DNA of 64,000 nt from Lactarius indigo (lineage: Eukaryota; Basidiomycota; Agaricomycetes; Russulales; Russulaceae), in NCBI GenBank assembly GCA_025766275.1, contig JAFKAC010000001.1:2790001-2854000 (forward strand), written 5' to 3'. Positions 1 through 11,781 of the stretch are shown in pieces. Every line of letters starts with the position of its first letter. Position 1 is the stretch's first letter. A model generated the notes under the pieces. That model was not told the origin of the DNA. It was given only the letters and a program-made list of their open reading frames with translations, and searched no databases. Made by a program: the position numbers and the translations under genes.

Positions 1-137
1 ATGCTAGGACACTGGCCACATCTCCTCAATCTGGCCACTTGCTTTGTGTCTCTTCCTGCGCATTGACCCCCTTCTGTTTCTTATATCCTTCCCGCTAATC
101 TGTCTATCTCTCGCTTTCCGACTCCCTTTCAAGGATC

Positions 138-1334
138 ATGACAACACCAATCTCTCCTTCCAACTCTCGTGGCATGGGCTGGCGAAAACCCGTCCCCATT
201 TTCATCCCGTCTCCACCAGTTTCTCGCCCAACGTCTGATACCATATTCACTACTCCTTCAGTAAGTGTTGAGGGTGATGAGAGCAAAAGTTCTGCGGCAG
301 GCAGCTCGCAACACAGTCCACCACCACCACCACCACCACCAGTAAGTCGACTTCCTACTTAACCTTTCGTGAACCCAAGACGAAAAATTGACCCTCGCAA
401 GATGCCCGATAACTGGCGCAATGTCATCGGAAACGTCACTCATGATGCCCAACGCGACAGCAGCCGCTTCCAACGTGGCGCCAGTTCCGTAATTCATGAA
501 CCAGAACCGGCCTATGTTGTGAGTCATTTGGCGCAGCCGGCTGGGCCAGCCTGGCCGCTGAACGACTTTTCAAAGGGGCTCTCGCGGACTGCATCCTCGA
601 CCACGGACGATCACCGCCCCCGATCTCGCTGGGTGCGCGAACCTTCTCTCCCGAGGGTATGTCGTCCCTTCTTTTTTTTTTTTTGCACCGAGACGAGGTT
701 GCCCATGGACCACCCAGACTTACCGTCCCCCAACCCCACCCATCCCGTCTGTGCGACGACCCAAGTCATACGCCGTCTCGAGTCAGCTAGAATCCCAAAC
801 ATCGCTAGCGCGTCCCTATCGGATGGTGAGTTTTTTTTTTCTGTCGCCCCCCTCTGTCTGGCCCAATTGTGCACCCTCGTCGTCTTTTCGCAGATCTACC
901 CCGATCCTCCGTCTCTCATCATGAAAGACTCGTATCAGACTCTTCGTCGCTGCTCGGCGCCATCCCTCTGTTTGTCCGAAAGCACCCGCCTACCACCGTC
1001 CGTGGTTACCCGACCTAGCGTGCAGTCGTTGACGTCTTCCGACGGCCACACCGCTGTTTCGTCTCATGCCGGAACGGGTTCCTGGTATCTTCCCAATGAT
1101 CTGCAGGCAGAATGGGACCTAGGGCTCGCACTTGGCTTGCAGGTCGAGAAGAAACCGGCCGTCGGGAGCAAGGAAGCAGACGGACAGACCGGTTTACCAA
1201 TGCATTATGTGCCTGCCTCACGACTCAGAAAGACATCGAAACGGCGATCTTGCTCGGGGATGCTATGGAGCGCCATGACTTCCTTTGGCCGGGGCATTAT
1301 ATCTCTTTTTGAAACAAAGCCCATGGATCACTAG
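138..1334 (+). CDS. Hypothetical proline/serine-rich protein, five exons
   Basis: I do not recognise this protein. A five-exon model closes cleanly: 138-341, 402-518, 576-656, 718-825 and 894-1334. All four introns have GT-AG ends, are 57-68 bases long and lie in phase 0, giving about 316 residues. Exon 1 ends in a run of eight prolines just before the donor at 342. The rest is rich in Ser, Pro and Arg, with no transmembrane segment or catalytic motif that I can see. The C-terminus is basic (RLRKTSKRRS) and precedes a short hydrophobic stretch. The frame also stays open across some introns, so unspliced forms cannot be excluded. The start is the first ATG giving the long exon. Confidence 0.5.
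318..341 (+). repeat. CCA/CAC codon repeat encoding a polyproline run
   Basis: A trinucleotide run (CCA repeated) codes for eight consecutive prolines at the end of exon 1 of the first gene. Read on the other strand it gives an artefactual tryptophan run. It is a likely length-variable microsatellite. Confidence 0.8.
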
Positions 1335-1636
1335 CCCTCACCATCAGTTTAAATTATCTGCTGTGAAACCCAAGACTTAATCGTGTAATTGTTTTCTTAT
1401 TGTCTACATACTGTACTGTATTTATTAGCACACATTTATTCTCATTTGCACGTGACTTTGTGGTGCACGGAAGTGAGGCAGCGAGCCGAGCCGAATGCTG
1501 CATACAACGCATATCCAGTAGGCGACTGTCGCCCCGGTGTGCACCGCCAACGACAGCACCATCGACAAACGCTAAAATTGATGAGCTGCTAAGCGTCCCC
1601 TTACACTCTTCCTAATCCAAACACTTGTCCATACCA

Positions 1637-4015
1637 ATGCCCGAGACCTCCGCTCAAGAGTCCAAACGTGCCGTCTACGACGCCTGCGTCTCTGGAGCCC
1701 ACGACCGCCCACACATACCCCATCTCCGCTCAGATCCAACACACTCGTACTATCCATTGCCCCAGTCGCTCGTAGATTTCCGCGAACAAGAAGGACGTGA
1801 ATACCGTAAAGCACGTCTACGCGCGTTATGGAAGCGGCTGCTTACTGCGCTCGACGCCGAGGGCACGCGCCCCGACGCGGTGCCACGTCGTCTCGTGGGC
1901 GGCGCCGCCCTCACTCCCGAGAGTGCGGCGCAGATGCGAAAGATGTACGAACGGGAGCTCATGGAGAGTTGCAGCGACTCCCCCGGCCACATTGGGTGGA
2001 AGGAGTTTAAAAAATATGCCGAAGACAAGGAAGTCGGTCAGTCAGAGTCTATTCTGCTCTGCGGCACTCCGCGTGGCTCATCGACTCTTTAATAATCAAG
2101 AGCTATGGCATATCTTCCACAACTGAGTTGGACTTAGACAACAATGGTCATCTCGATGCCCAGGAGTTGACCGTGGCTCTGCAGAAAGCGGGTGGGTGTG
2201 CTCCCCCCTACCCTCGGTTGGTTGTATCTGAATTCAGATGGGTCTTGCAGGGTTACAGGTGTCCCCTTCGATGCTGTCCGACTTCATGATCTCCCTGACC
2301 GCATCTCCTCACTCCCACTCCATAAGCTTCCAAGAGTTCCGGGATTTCTTGCTACTATTACCCCGGCGGGTCTCCACAAAGGAGATATACCGATTCTATG
2401 AAGTGCGCAAATTCCTCGGTGACGACGGTCGCGGTGCGGCGCGTGTCACCATGGAGGGTGCGTCTTTTCTTTCTTTGCTCATGGTCCGTCTCCAATTTGA
2501 CCGATACCTGCGATTTCGTAGGTGATGTCAGCCTCAGCGCAGAAGACAAGCCACCAAACCATCTCATATATCGACCTCCTGTCATGACGGCGGCGCCCCT
2601 GTTGGATCATGATCTCTCTCCGACCGAGTCGGAACACGACGATGACCACGACCTGATCGAGGAGCACCACGAGGAGCATCACGGCTGGCTAGGCGGAATG
2701 ACCGCTCTCAAGTTCTTGGCAGCTGGAGGAGTGGCGGGAGCAGGTCAGCCGCCGCACGCGTCACAGTCACCACTCATCCTTTTAAGCGATCTTTTGATCC
2801 ACTGAATAGTCTCCCGGACAGCCACGGCTCCATTTGATCGCTTGAAGGTCTTCCTTATAACCAGGCCCCCAGATCTCGGGGGCACTTCCCTACACCCCGA
2901 CGCAGGCGTGCGAGGGGCGAAGGCAATAATGTCTGCAATCGCGCGGATATATGCCGAGGGTGGTGTACCCGCTTTCTGGGTGGGCAACGGACTATCCGTC
3001 GCCAAAATTCTTCCAGAGTCCGCGATCAAATTCATGACCTATGAGGCTTCGGTGTGATCCTCTTCTCGTTGCGGAGGCGCGCCTTTAATAATAGAGTGGT
3101 CACTCCAGAAACGTTTCTTCGCTCAATATGTGGACAACGTAGAAGATATCCGCGATATCAGTGGAACAAGCCGCTTCGTGTCAGGAGGCATCGGAGGCAT
3201 CACAAGCCAATTGAGTGAGTGCCGCTTGTATTGACGAGGTGTCTTTCCTGTCAACTTTTCGGGGACCATAGGCATATACCCTATCGAAACCTTGAAAACG
3301 CAGATGATGAGTAGTACGGAGGGAACGGATCGGGCGCTTGCTTTGGCTGCAAGACGAGTCTGGGCATTGGGCGGTATCAGAGCGTATTACCGTGGGCTTG
3401 GGGTGCGTAAATTTGTCGCGCGCGTTCACGCGCACACACACACAACTTAATCATAATAGGTCGGCCTGGTCGGCGTATTCCCGCACGTTTTGTTGCTTGC
3501 TGGGGAGGTGCTGCGCTTGCTCATACGCCTCTCAGATACTCCGCCATCGACATGAGCACATTTGAGGCCCTGAAACTGGCGTATCTACGCTCGACTGGAA
3601 AAGACGAGCCCGGCATGCTCGCCCTGCTCGCTTTTGGCAGCATATCCGGAAGCGTCGGCGCCACCATGGTCTACCCGTTAAACCTGGTGCGCACGCGGCT
3701 GCAGGCGTCGGGCTCGTCTGGGCATCCAGAACGCTATTCCGGCATCGGAGACGTCGTCATTAAGACGTATCAACGAGATGGGTGGCGTGGGTTCTACCGC
3801 GGATTGGTACCGACCTTGGCCAAGGTGCGAATCGACCTCTCTTGATCTGCAACCATTTCTTATACAATATCCCCTGCTTTGTGCCAGGTCGTCCCCTCCG
3901 TATCAATATCCTATTTGGTATACGAACAGAGTAAGCGAAAGTGAGTTCTCATCATTTAAAAAGTGGTAATGAAAAGCCCCTTCTGAACATTTTATCTCAC
4001 AGATTGGGAGTATAA
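1637..4015 (+). CDS. sal1: EF-hand calcium-dependent mitochondrial carrier (Sal1/SCaMC-like)
   Basis: This is an inner-membrane mitochondrial carrier of the ATP-Mg/phosphate group, with an N-terminal calcium-sensing half. The N-terminal 200 or so residues contain one canonical EF-hand loop (DLDNNGHLDAQE, about 2128-2165) and weaker ones around it. The C-terminal half has the three carrier repeats with their signatures: PFDRLKVFL (about 2829-2855), YPIETLKTQM (about 3280) and YPLNLVRTRL (about 3672). The last exon ends in SKRKLGV and stop 4013-4015, reached across the intron at 3958-4002. The start ATG at 1637 is the first in frame. The junction after about 2032 is ambiguous. Donor 2037 gives the family-like LWHIF helix but then needs a one-base frame change near 2120, whereas donor 2033 stays open but loses that helix. 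Family assignment is firm; transport substrate is inferred. Confidence 0.85.
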
Positions 4016-4214
4016 CCAGAGAATTTATCGTATTGCCTGCTATTATACTCTCATCTCTCGGATATTCGCTCGTCATAGTATTACATGGACATTTTGTCGA
4101 TACACGTACATTACTTTTCATGATATACTCATCGCGATTCCCACCGCCACAGAGTTCTTTGAGAAGTGATCATTACCTCAGCCCCTCTCGATCTCGATTT
4201 GATGGCGCGTCAAC

Positions 4215-4714
4215 ATGGAGTATCATCCCAAGCATCCACAGCCGTTTTCTTTCTCTGATGCATTGAAGTTTGACGTCGCCACGATTACCGAAGGTTAATT
4301 CAGATGCACTCGTGCACAAATTGATTTGTCTCACATTCATCGTATCTTTCTAGAAATCACGCGTCTGCAAAACTCCTTGCGACACCTCAAGCGAACGCAG
4401 GACGAGCTCCGCGCATATTCCGACGGTCCTGAGTTGGCGCAGGTTCTACGAGAGAACGAGGAAGTCATGTTTGTAACCAACCGACACTTTCCCGCACTTG
4501 ATCACTCAAAACACGCAGCGCGTCCCAAGAGGAGCGGGTCAGCATGCTGAACATGGCGCTAATCGAGAAGGGTGTTGTTACGTCCGGCAGCCATTACGAG
4601 CCGACGACACAGCCCCCCGTTATCGACGAGCAGCAGGAAGTTGTCGGGCCCACACAAAGGATAGTTGTGGATAATTTGGGCGAGGCCGACGACGATGGGG
4701 GAATTGTGCTCTAA
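4215..4714 (+). CDS. tma17: Tma17/Adc17-like proteasome-assembly chaperone
   Basis: A small three-exon gene: 4215-4293, 4354-4468 and 4519-4714. It encodes about 129 residues. Exon 2 starts with EITRLQNSLRHLKRTQDELR and continues to LRENEEVIASQEERV, the amphipathic helical pattern of the fungal Tma17 (Adc17) family. In yeast Tma17 helps assemble the proteasome base (Rpt6-Rpt3) and associates with ribosomes. The C-terminus is acidic (EADDDGGIVL). Length agrees with the family. No single open frame covers the gene, so it is easily missed. The first donor is GTTAAT, a weak site, but the frame joins exactly across it. The identification rests on the helix pattern seen by eye. Confidence 0.7.
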
Positions 4715-5036
4715 TCGTCACTCGTGCTTAACGAGATGAATTAATACAATTTTCTCGCCTAACTGTGTTTTGTGATGGGATCTCGCCTACACTTTCCTCA
4801 GCGAGCCCGTTTCCCTTTCTACTCAACATATCACAGCACACAAAATCACACAGTACATCGTCGTTCCATCATTACAAACGTCCAGAAGTACGTTACAACA
4901 GTCAACAATCCAGGAATCAATGTGCAAACCAGGAGAGCAGCAAATCACGCCACAACCAGACCAAGCACGAGAGTTCGTCATAAGTGAGAGCTAGCAGTGT
5001 TCAGTTCTCGAAAAAAAAAACAAGGGGGGAGGCCTT

Positions 5037-8000
5037 TCACTTCCGCTTGCGAGCTCGGGGTTTGGGTTGTTCAGGCTCGGCCTGGTATAAATAAATAAAA
5101 GTCAGAGCACCAGTGTTTTTCTTACTTGCAACTCACTCTGAATTCAGAGGTTTGGGGACCTGGCTTTCGAGAAGATTTCTAGACAGGCACTAAGACTGTC
5201 GATGAATGTACGACAATGATATGACATACCAGGCGCCTCGGTGGTCTTGTAACGTCGTTGATATTTGCAGATTCTTCTTGGGAAGTCTGGGAATGTGGAC
5301 GCCCATGTTTACCTAGCTTGACAGCCCGAGATGTATCGCCCAAAAGAGTCTCAGCGTCTTCAGGCGAGTCTCGAGCGAGCTTAGGGGAGAGTAACACGCT
5401 TTCGCGGTCGTCTAGCGGTACGGCCGGAACTGCGGCATATGAAGACTGAACCTCGTTCAAGGGACCCTTGAGGAACTCTAACGACGTTTCCAACAAATGG
5501 GGGTTCTGGCCCTGAGGTGAAGTACACGCTCCACCCTGGGACGCAGTGTATCGATTCAGCACAAGGCAAGAAAAAACAGCTTACCCCTTTGTCAGCGTCC
5601 GCTCCGGCTACTATTGGCTCTGGGGGACTACTAGAGGAAGCGAATTTGGATAGATTCAGGATTGATCGTGCGTCATTCCTCGGCATGAACTTTGGGTCCT
5701 ACGGAGGGGGGTACAGCGCTCGGTGTAACAACCTTGTTTGAACGCACCTGAGATTTTAGATGACGTGCTAACCCCTTTTCCAGGCTCTTGATCCTGGCTT
5801 CTTGCTCCGCGATTTGGTTATCTCGCTGTATCAACAATTAGTCACACAGGCGATAAGTAAAATAAGTCACTCACACGCCTCAATTCATTCTGTTTGTCCA
5901 AGATCCGCTTTTCATGGAAAGTCTGTGATTCTTCTAGTAAACGGTTTACAAAGGCCTTTTCTTCGACGCTCTGCCACCGTTGGATATTAGTGTCACCGTA
6001 AAGTTATGAAACTCACTAGGTCATTTGTCTCGTAACGTGTGCTTATGTTATGACTTCTTTCGAGAAGCAGGACCTTTTCTGCTTGCAATGTGTGATTTTG
6101 CGTCGTAAGGTCCTTTACCTGTGCACCCCACGCGGAAAGTGATGATTGCACATTCTGGGCTTGTTCCCTCGATGCCAATAGTTCATTCTGCGCGGTAGCT
6201 AGCGAGTTACGCAAGTCGTCCGTCTCTCTGATAGCCTGAGTCTTTTCAAGGTCCGCTTGCAACATTCGCCCCTGGAGTGCCTGTATGTGAGAATGGCTGC
6301 CGTCTCGTTCGTCTTTCAGCTTTTTCTCGTATTCGTTTCTTGTGGTCATTGAAGATTCTTGCTGATTCTCAAGCTGGCGCCTGCATTCGTCCACTGATCT
6401 TTGCAGAGTGCTGTTTCGCTCTTGGAGGACGAGCACTTCTTGGCGTAACTTCCCCGTTTCGGTGTCTAGTTTGACCTGTGGTAGCAAATTAAAAGCCGTG
6501 CGCCGCCCCAAATAGATGCACCCTCACGGCGAAGGCTGCCTCAGCTGTAATCAAGCGTTCCTGGTGGCGATGAAGACATTGTGCAACAGTGACCTATTCA
6601 GATCAAGATGTACCTGCATGTCGCCGTGGCTCTCCCTGGCTAGCTTGAGGGACGCAGATTGGTCTTCGAATCGCACTTGAAGTGCCTGGCATCGCATCTG
6701 AAGTTCGATTATTCTTTTTAAAAAAGTAAGAAACCATGCTATGACACAGTGCGTGGTCATTGCTCACTGATCGTGCTCCCGCTTACGTTCCTCTGTGGAA
6801 ACCTGTATTTGATCTTGGAGTGCTTTTGATCGTGCTTCCTTTGCTGATATTTCGGCACCTAAACGTTCGATTGTTCGGTTCAGGGAGTTTTCGCGCTCAT
6901 GTGATGCTTCTCTCTCTGCGCGAACGGTGGCATTCTCGCTCGTTTTGTTTGCCAACTCCTGTTTCTTCATTCCGATCTCGTGCTCAAGAGTATGACACCT
7001 AGAAATTATGGTGAACGTCCGTTATTCTATTACCAGTGGCCCACTTGCCTGCCGTTTAATTTGCCGATTGTTTCCAGTTGCTCTTCCAAAGTCTTTCTCA
7101 GAGTGGCCAACTCCGAGCGCTGGTCGCTTGAAGAAGATATCATTCCGAGGACCCTGTTGGGTGTTATAACTTCTACCCCCTAGGCCCACTTGTACAGCAG
7201 ACACTGACTCGTCCTTCAAAGAAAGTAGGGGACCAACACTACTTGCTTTGTCCTTGAGGAGGGCTTGCAATCCGGCATTCCTGATTAGATCTCAGCCAAG
7301 GTATGTTTCATCAAAGATATTTTTGGCGCCCACTCTCTCTGCAAAGTAGCCGTAATCAGTGTTTTCTCCTCGAGCTCTAAAGCCAGCTTCTCCGCTCTGC
7401 ATCTCGAACTGTAAGCACTATGGGATTGAAAGAGGCCGCACCCTCACCGCTTCTCCAACTGGGCCGCGTTCTCATCCGCAAGTGCACACGCGATCAAAGC
7501 ACCGGAAAGCTCTTTCTGAGTGACCTCTAGCTTGTCACTGCGAGCAGCGACTAATAAGTCTGGAAACGTGTGAGAAAAACTCCCATTACAGATCCGGGAT
7601 GACTGCACTGGTATTATGGAGATCATCCAATGCAACTCGCAACGCATTCGTCTGGCTCGCGTGAACACGTTCTGCGGTTTGCACCCGCTCCATTGCTTCT
7701 GCATATTGGGATGTGAAGTCCGTTAACTTGTCACGGAGGAAATCGTTGGCTTTCCGGGCTACGAGTGAGTGTCAAGTATACGTCAGAGAATTAAAGATGC
7801 AGCAAGGACTAGCCATTCATGCGGTCTAATTCGAGGTCGCGAATAACCTCTTTCATTTCTGCCAACTTGGCGAGGTCTTCCGTGAGATGCTGAAATTCTA
7901 AATTGGTATCAAAGACCTGATAACCCGGCGAAGGAAGAGGTGTGTCCAAACTCTGCGAACTGTCCTTGATCGTACTCCGTAAGTCGGTGATATCTGGCAG

Positions 8001-8981
8001 AGCCAAACGAGCCTGCGCAGCGAAAGCAAAAGACTCATTGGATTGGGCTTTGAGTGAAATAAGCCCGGCATGAAGCTCAGCGAGTCTATTATGCGTGAAA
8101 TGGCGCCTCAATATGACAGTGATTACTGGGCGCACTCGTTCGAAGTTGTCTTGATTGATTGCTTGGTCATCTGCTTCACATTGTCTAAGCGAGTTAGCAT
8201 ATCTGCGGCTGTTTTTTGACTGGCCACCAAGTCAGGCGCGTAAACGCTCGTTTTCATTTCGCTGATTACTTAGCTCTGGTAAGTGCACGAGAAGGGGAGG
8301 TGTGGTTCAGACCTGGGATTCCAATTCCTCCTTCACAGATCTAAGTTCTCTAAAGCTGTTCCTGATAGAGACTGGAATGTCATCCTCCCCGCCTTCTTCG
8401 ACTTTAACAGTGATACTGGAGGCCGCGCTGGGACCAGTTGACGTGCGGCGTATGGTCAATGGGTGCTCGGACAGGGCAGAAGCGGAGTTCGAGATCCTCG
8501 GGATCACAGATGGAACATTTACTACAAGGTAACGCGCACGGAGAATCAGAATTGAGACTCAAAACAAGGTCTCTTGGCGTGCCTGCTTGGACGGTGGAAA
8601 ATGACGACTCCGATTTGAGTGGATACGGTGTATGCAGGGTTTCATCCACGTTATCGTAGGGGCGCCGAACATTACTTCCCTCGCTTTCGACATCGTGCGG
8701 AAAGTACCGATGGCTCTTATGACCCGCATATATGCTGTGGTCTTCTGCGTTCACAGTAGATAGTAAGGTAGGATCATCATTACTTCGACCAATTGTACTA
8801 GACGTATTGAATTCAGACGTTCTTCTGGTTGAGTGCGGGGTGTGACTCTTCTGAAGAACGACGGTGTGCTAGCCTGGGGCCGCGTAGTTGGAAGATGAGA
8901 GGTGGCACTTGCTAATTGAGGTGCTGCATAAACACGAGAAAAAAAGGTACTGCGGGTCGGCTTGAGAGAATTAGGGTCCAT
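5037..8981 (-). CDS. Long coiled-coil protein with basic nuclear-type C-terminus, function unknown
   Basis: A multi-exon minus-strand gene of roughly 900-1000 residues. The N-terminus (MDPNSLKPTRSTFFSRVYAA, ATG at 8979-8981) is low-complexity and rich in Ser, Thr and Pro. From about 8500 down to 5990 the exons are heptad-rich and dominated by Glu, Lys, Gln, Leu and Arg, which is typical of an extended coiled coil. The C-terminal exons are again Ser/Pro-rich and end in PKPRARKRK before the stop at 5037-5039, a likely nuclear localisation signal. I recognise no catalytic domain. Candidates are a structural nuclear or chromosome-axis protein, a spindle-pole protein or a tether; none can be proven here. 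At least ten short introns are implied, and their joins are approximate. Confidence 0.6.
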
Positions 8982-9186
8982 TGGTGTGGTGGGGAGAGTG
9001 TACGAAGTCGACCTCAACTGCGACTAAAGCGACTGCGAGGTGATCACGTGATGAAAGTGAGGGCCATGAATTTGGGACAGCCAATTGTGCGCACACAAAG
9101 ACAATGACTCTTGTCACCGTTACCCTTTGACTCTTGGGCACCAGCTGAACCCACAGTAACTGGTCCCTCTCTACACACTCTTTGCC

Positions 9187-11410
9187 ATGGCTCCAGCTCC
9201 TCCCGGAGCTGCCAAACTTTTCCATCCCAAAACCAAGAAGAAGGGTCCCGTCGGTATTTATGGCATGCACCCTCGTTCTGCCTCCCAACCAAAGACACCC
9301 CCAAATCCTTCGACTCCACCCGCGAAACCATCACCGAAGCCAGAGTCGGAAGCTGCTACGGCTTCACTCCCAGAAGGACCGTACACGGACTATACACTGG
9401 TTTCATCGGCCCTCAATGGCTGGAAGTACGATGTGATGAAGTTTGATTCTCGAAAGCCAGTGGACATCCTCCGATGGGTAGCACCCGTGAAGCTTAATCG
9501 CAAAGATTTACGGCGTCCCGACACCGCTGTCAGTGGCCCCGAGGCCCCCAGGGCCGTTGGCCCTATGTTAGGCCCTGACGGAAAGCCGGTAATAGGCATG
9601 GACGGTAGGATTGTCATGGTCGATGCGGAGGGGAAGCCAATACACGGCGATGGTACTCCCGGAAGTACCAAAAACAAAAACGGAGCGGGACCAAAGAGAA
9701 AGTTTCAGAAGAAGACCAAACAAGTCTTCAAAGTTCCTGAGGCTACTCGACAGCTGCGGAAAGAAGAGCGCTATCCCTGGGTAATGGAAGATTCTACGGG
9801 TGCTGAGGTATGGGTTGGAAAGATGGAGGAAGTGGCAAAGGCCGAGACCCAAGCATTCTTCATGCCTGCCTCCAACAACACGTTCAAGTTTGTTCCTGCT
9901 CACCGCTGGTACAAATTTCAGAAAAAGCCTAACTACCATATTCCCAATCTTGAGGAGGCTGAGTCTCTGGTATGTAAACATATCCTTTATGTGTCTCTGG
10001 ACTCAACCTTTACCCAAGATGGCCATGAGACAGAGGAACAAGGATCCGGAACGATGGCTACTACAGAAGCGTAATGGGCAGGGTCCTTCCGCAGCAACCT
10101 CTGCCTTGTTCAAAGGGGAGTCACCAGAGGGTTCTATCAGAGGTGGCGAGAGTTTAGGCCCCGGAGGTAGGAAATTACGCACGGTTGTCAACGGCTCAGC
10201 CGGGTTGTTTGGAGATGAGGATGAGGACGGTGGATCACGGAGACGCGAGCTAGGGCAAGACGCTGACTTTGATGAAGTACCCTATCATGAAGACTTCGCG
10301 GATGACGAGGAGAAAGTGTTACCAGAGGATCATCAAGAAGATGAGCTTGAGAAGGAGATGGAGGTGCGTGTGGTGCGGCGCTGCGTGAATTGTGCTAACA
10401 TGCGTCAGGAACGTCTGCAACGAGAGTATATGAGTGCCAATAAACAACGGGACGCGGGCGTAGATGAATCTGACGACGATGATCACGATCCAGCGTTAAC
10501 TGGTGCAGGCAAGGCGATCAAGAAGCTGATGAGTAAACACGAGAAGAACGATGCATACGAAAGTGACGACGAGTCAAACCCGTACGCAAGCTCAGTGGTA
10601 CGACGATATCTGTCTGTTTGCGTGCGTTTCTAACTCACTTCACAGGAAGAGGAGGAGGAAGAAGAACCTATGATTGCTGATGGCCCAGCCGTCCAGCAAC
10701 AATTCACACCAACGCGTGCTCCTTCCAACGATACGACACCGGCACCGTCTCAGGCAAACTCAGCCCTTCCGTCCCGGCCAGCTGCCACCTCCACGCCTAA
10801 TTCCCGCGCTACTTCACCCACCCCAGGGCATGGAGGACACCTTGTTGTTGCAAAACGAGCAACGAGCCCGAAAGTTCCGAAGCCACGTGTGATCCCAAAC
10901 GGCGTCCGTGCCAGTAGCCCTCTAGCCCTGGTCACAGCCAGCTCGCCAAATGGAACGGATGCTGTCGCAGGACATGGAGGCAGCCCTGGGCCCTCCCCAC
11001 CCACACGCGCCTCGCCCACTGTCCCTTCTGTGAAACTCAACCACAAACGGAAAGCAGACGAGGCAGAGGAAGCCGTATCCGCACCCTCTCCGACCGCCTC
11101 GCCGGCCAGTGGCCAGCCGAAACCTAAGAAACGCAGGGCCACCGCAGCAATGCTCGGCCCAGATGGCCAGCCCATCGAGCTTGAGGACAACATGGTGGTC
11201 GAGTGGTTACGCAATACGCCAAACGCAAAGACAAGGGACTGCATCTCTCACTTCACGCCGTATCTCCGAACCGACGAACAAAAAGCGAAGTTCACTGCGC
11301 TGATCAAGGAGGTCGCACAGTTGAAGAATGGCATTCTGGTATTGCGGAGCGCATATCGCGTGGGAGGCGGGAGTAAGGCTTCGTCGCCGAGCCCTATGGA
11401 CACCAAGTAA
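9187..11410 (+). CDS. tfg1: TFIIF subunit alpha (Tfg1/RAP74)
   Basis: The large subunit of general transcription factor TFIIF, which escorts RNA polymerase II into the pre-initiation complex. There are four exons, with introns at 9970-10018, 10364-10408 and 10595-10645, all joining in frame. The dimerisation region shows the family stretch PWVMEDSTGAEVWVG (about 9774-9818) and FVPAHRWYKF (about 9892). Long acidic and Ser/Pro-rich linkers follow. The C-terminus carries the RAP74 winged helix, from VVEWLRNTPNAKTRD to LVLRSAYR (about 11190-11360), which in the family binds the Fcp1 phosphatase. The ATG at 9187 gives the known-type N-terminus. It is head-to-head with the coiled-coil gene, 205 bases apart, with a CACGTG at 9045-9050 between them. 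Confidence 0.93.
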
Positions 11411-11781
11411 AGTCGCCATTGTTTCGACTTTTCGATTTGTTTGATGTCTATCTTATCTTATCACCCTGTAAACTCGGTCGTTTATGCATTCCTCTCGTAA
11501 TGAAGACACCTTTTCCCATCCCTCTAGAAGATACCCAAAAAAAAACCGTCCAACTATTAATAATACACAAATTCTGCATGTGAGTGGGAAGGGGATACAA
11601 AATAGTTCAGCAAAATCCGGCAGAGTTCATCAGATGGATCGGATAATGATCGCGCGCACTACACGTGGTGGTCCACTTAGGATATGAGAGACAGCAATTG
11701 TAAATATGATAGCCTATCTACTAACTGGACAGCCAATAAATGAATATGGGCCTAGGGCCACGATAGAGGTGGTCAGACGAA
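11411..11781. other. Convergent intergenic region between tfg1 and the bHLH gene
   Basis: This 371-base gap holds the 3' ends of two converging genes. I see A-rich runs (about 11538-11547) that may belong to 3' untranslated regions, but no gene. Confidence 0.6.

Noticed and set aside
258..527. Minus-strand frame with a run of tryptophans
   Set aside because: The Trp run is the antisense reading of the CCA proline repeat in the plus-strand gene.
369..1334. Single unspliced ORF as the first gene
   Set aside because: Four GT-AG introns of typical length join the exons from ATG 138 in phase 0; the unspliced frame reads through intron-like pyrimidine runs.
10750..11244. Minus-strand open frame of 164 codons
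   Set aside because: Antisense shadow of the Ser/Pro/Ala-rich linker of TFIIF alpha.
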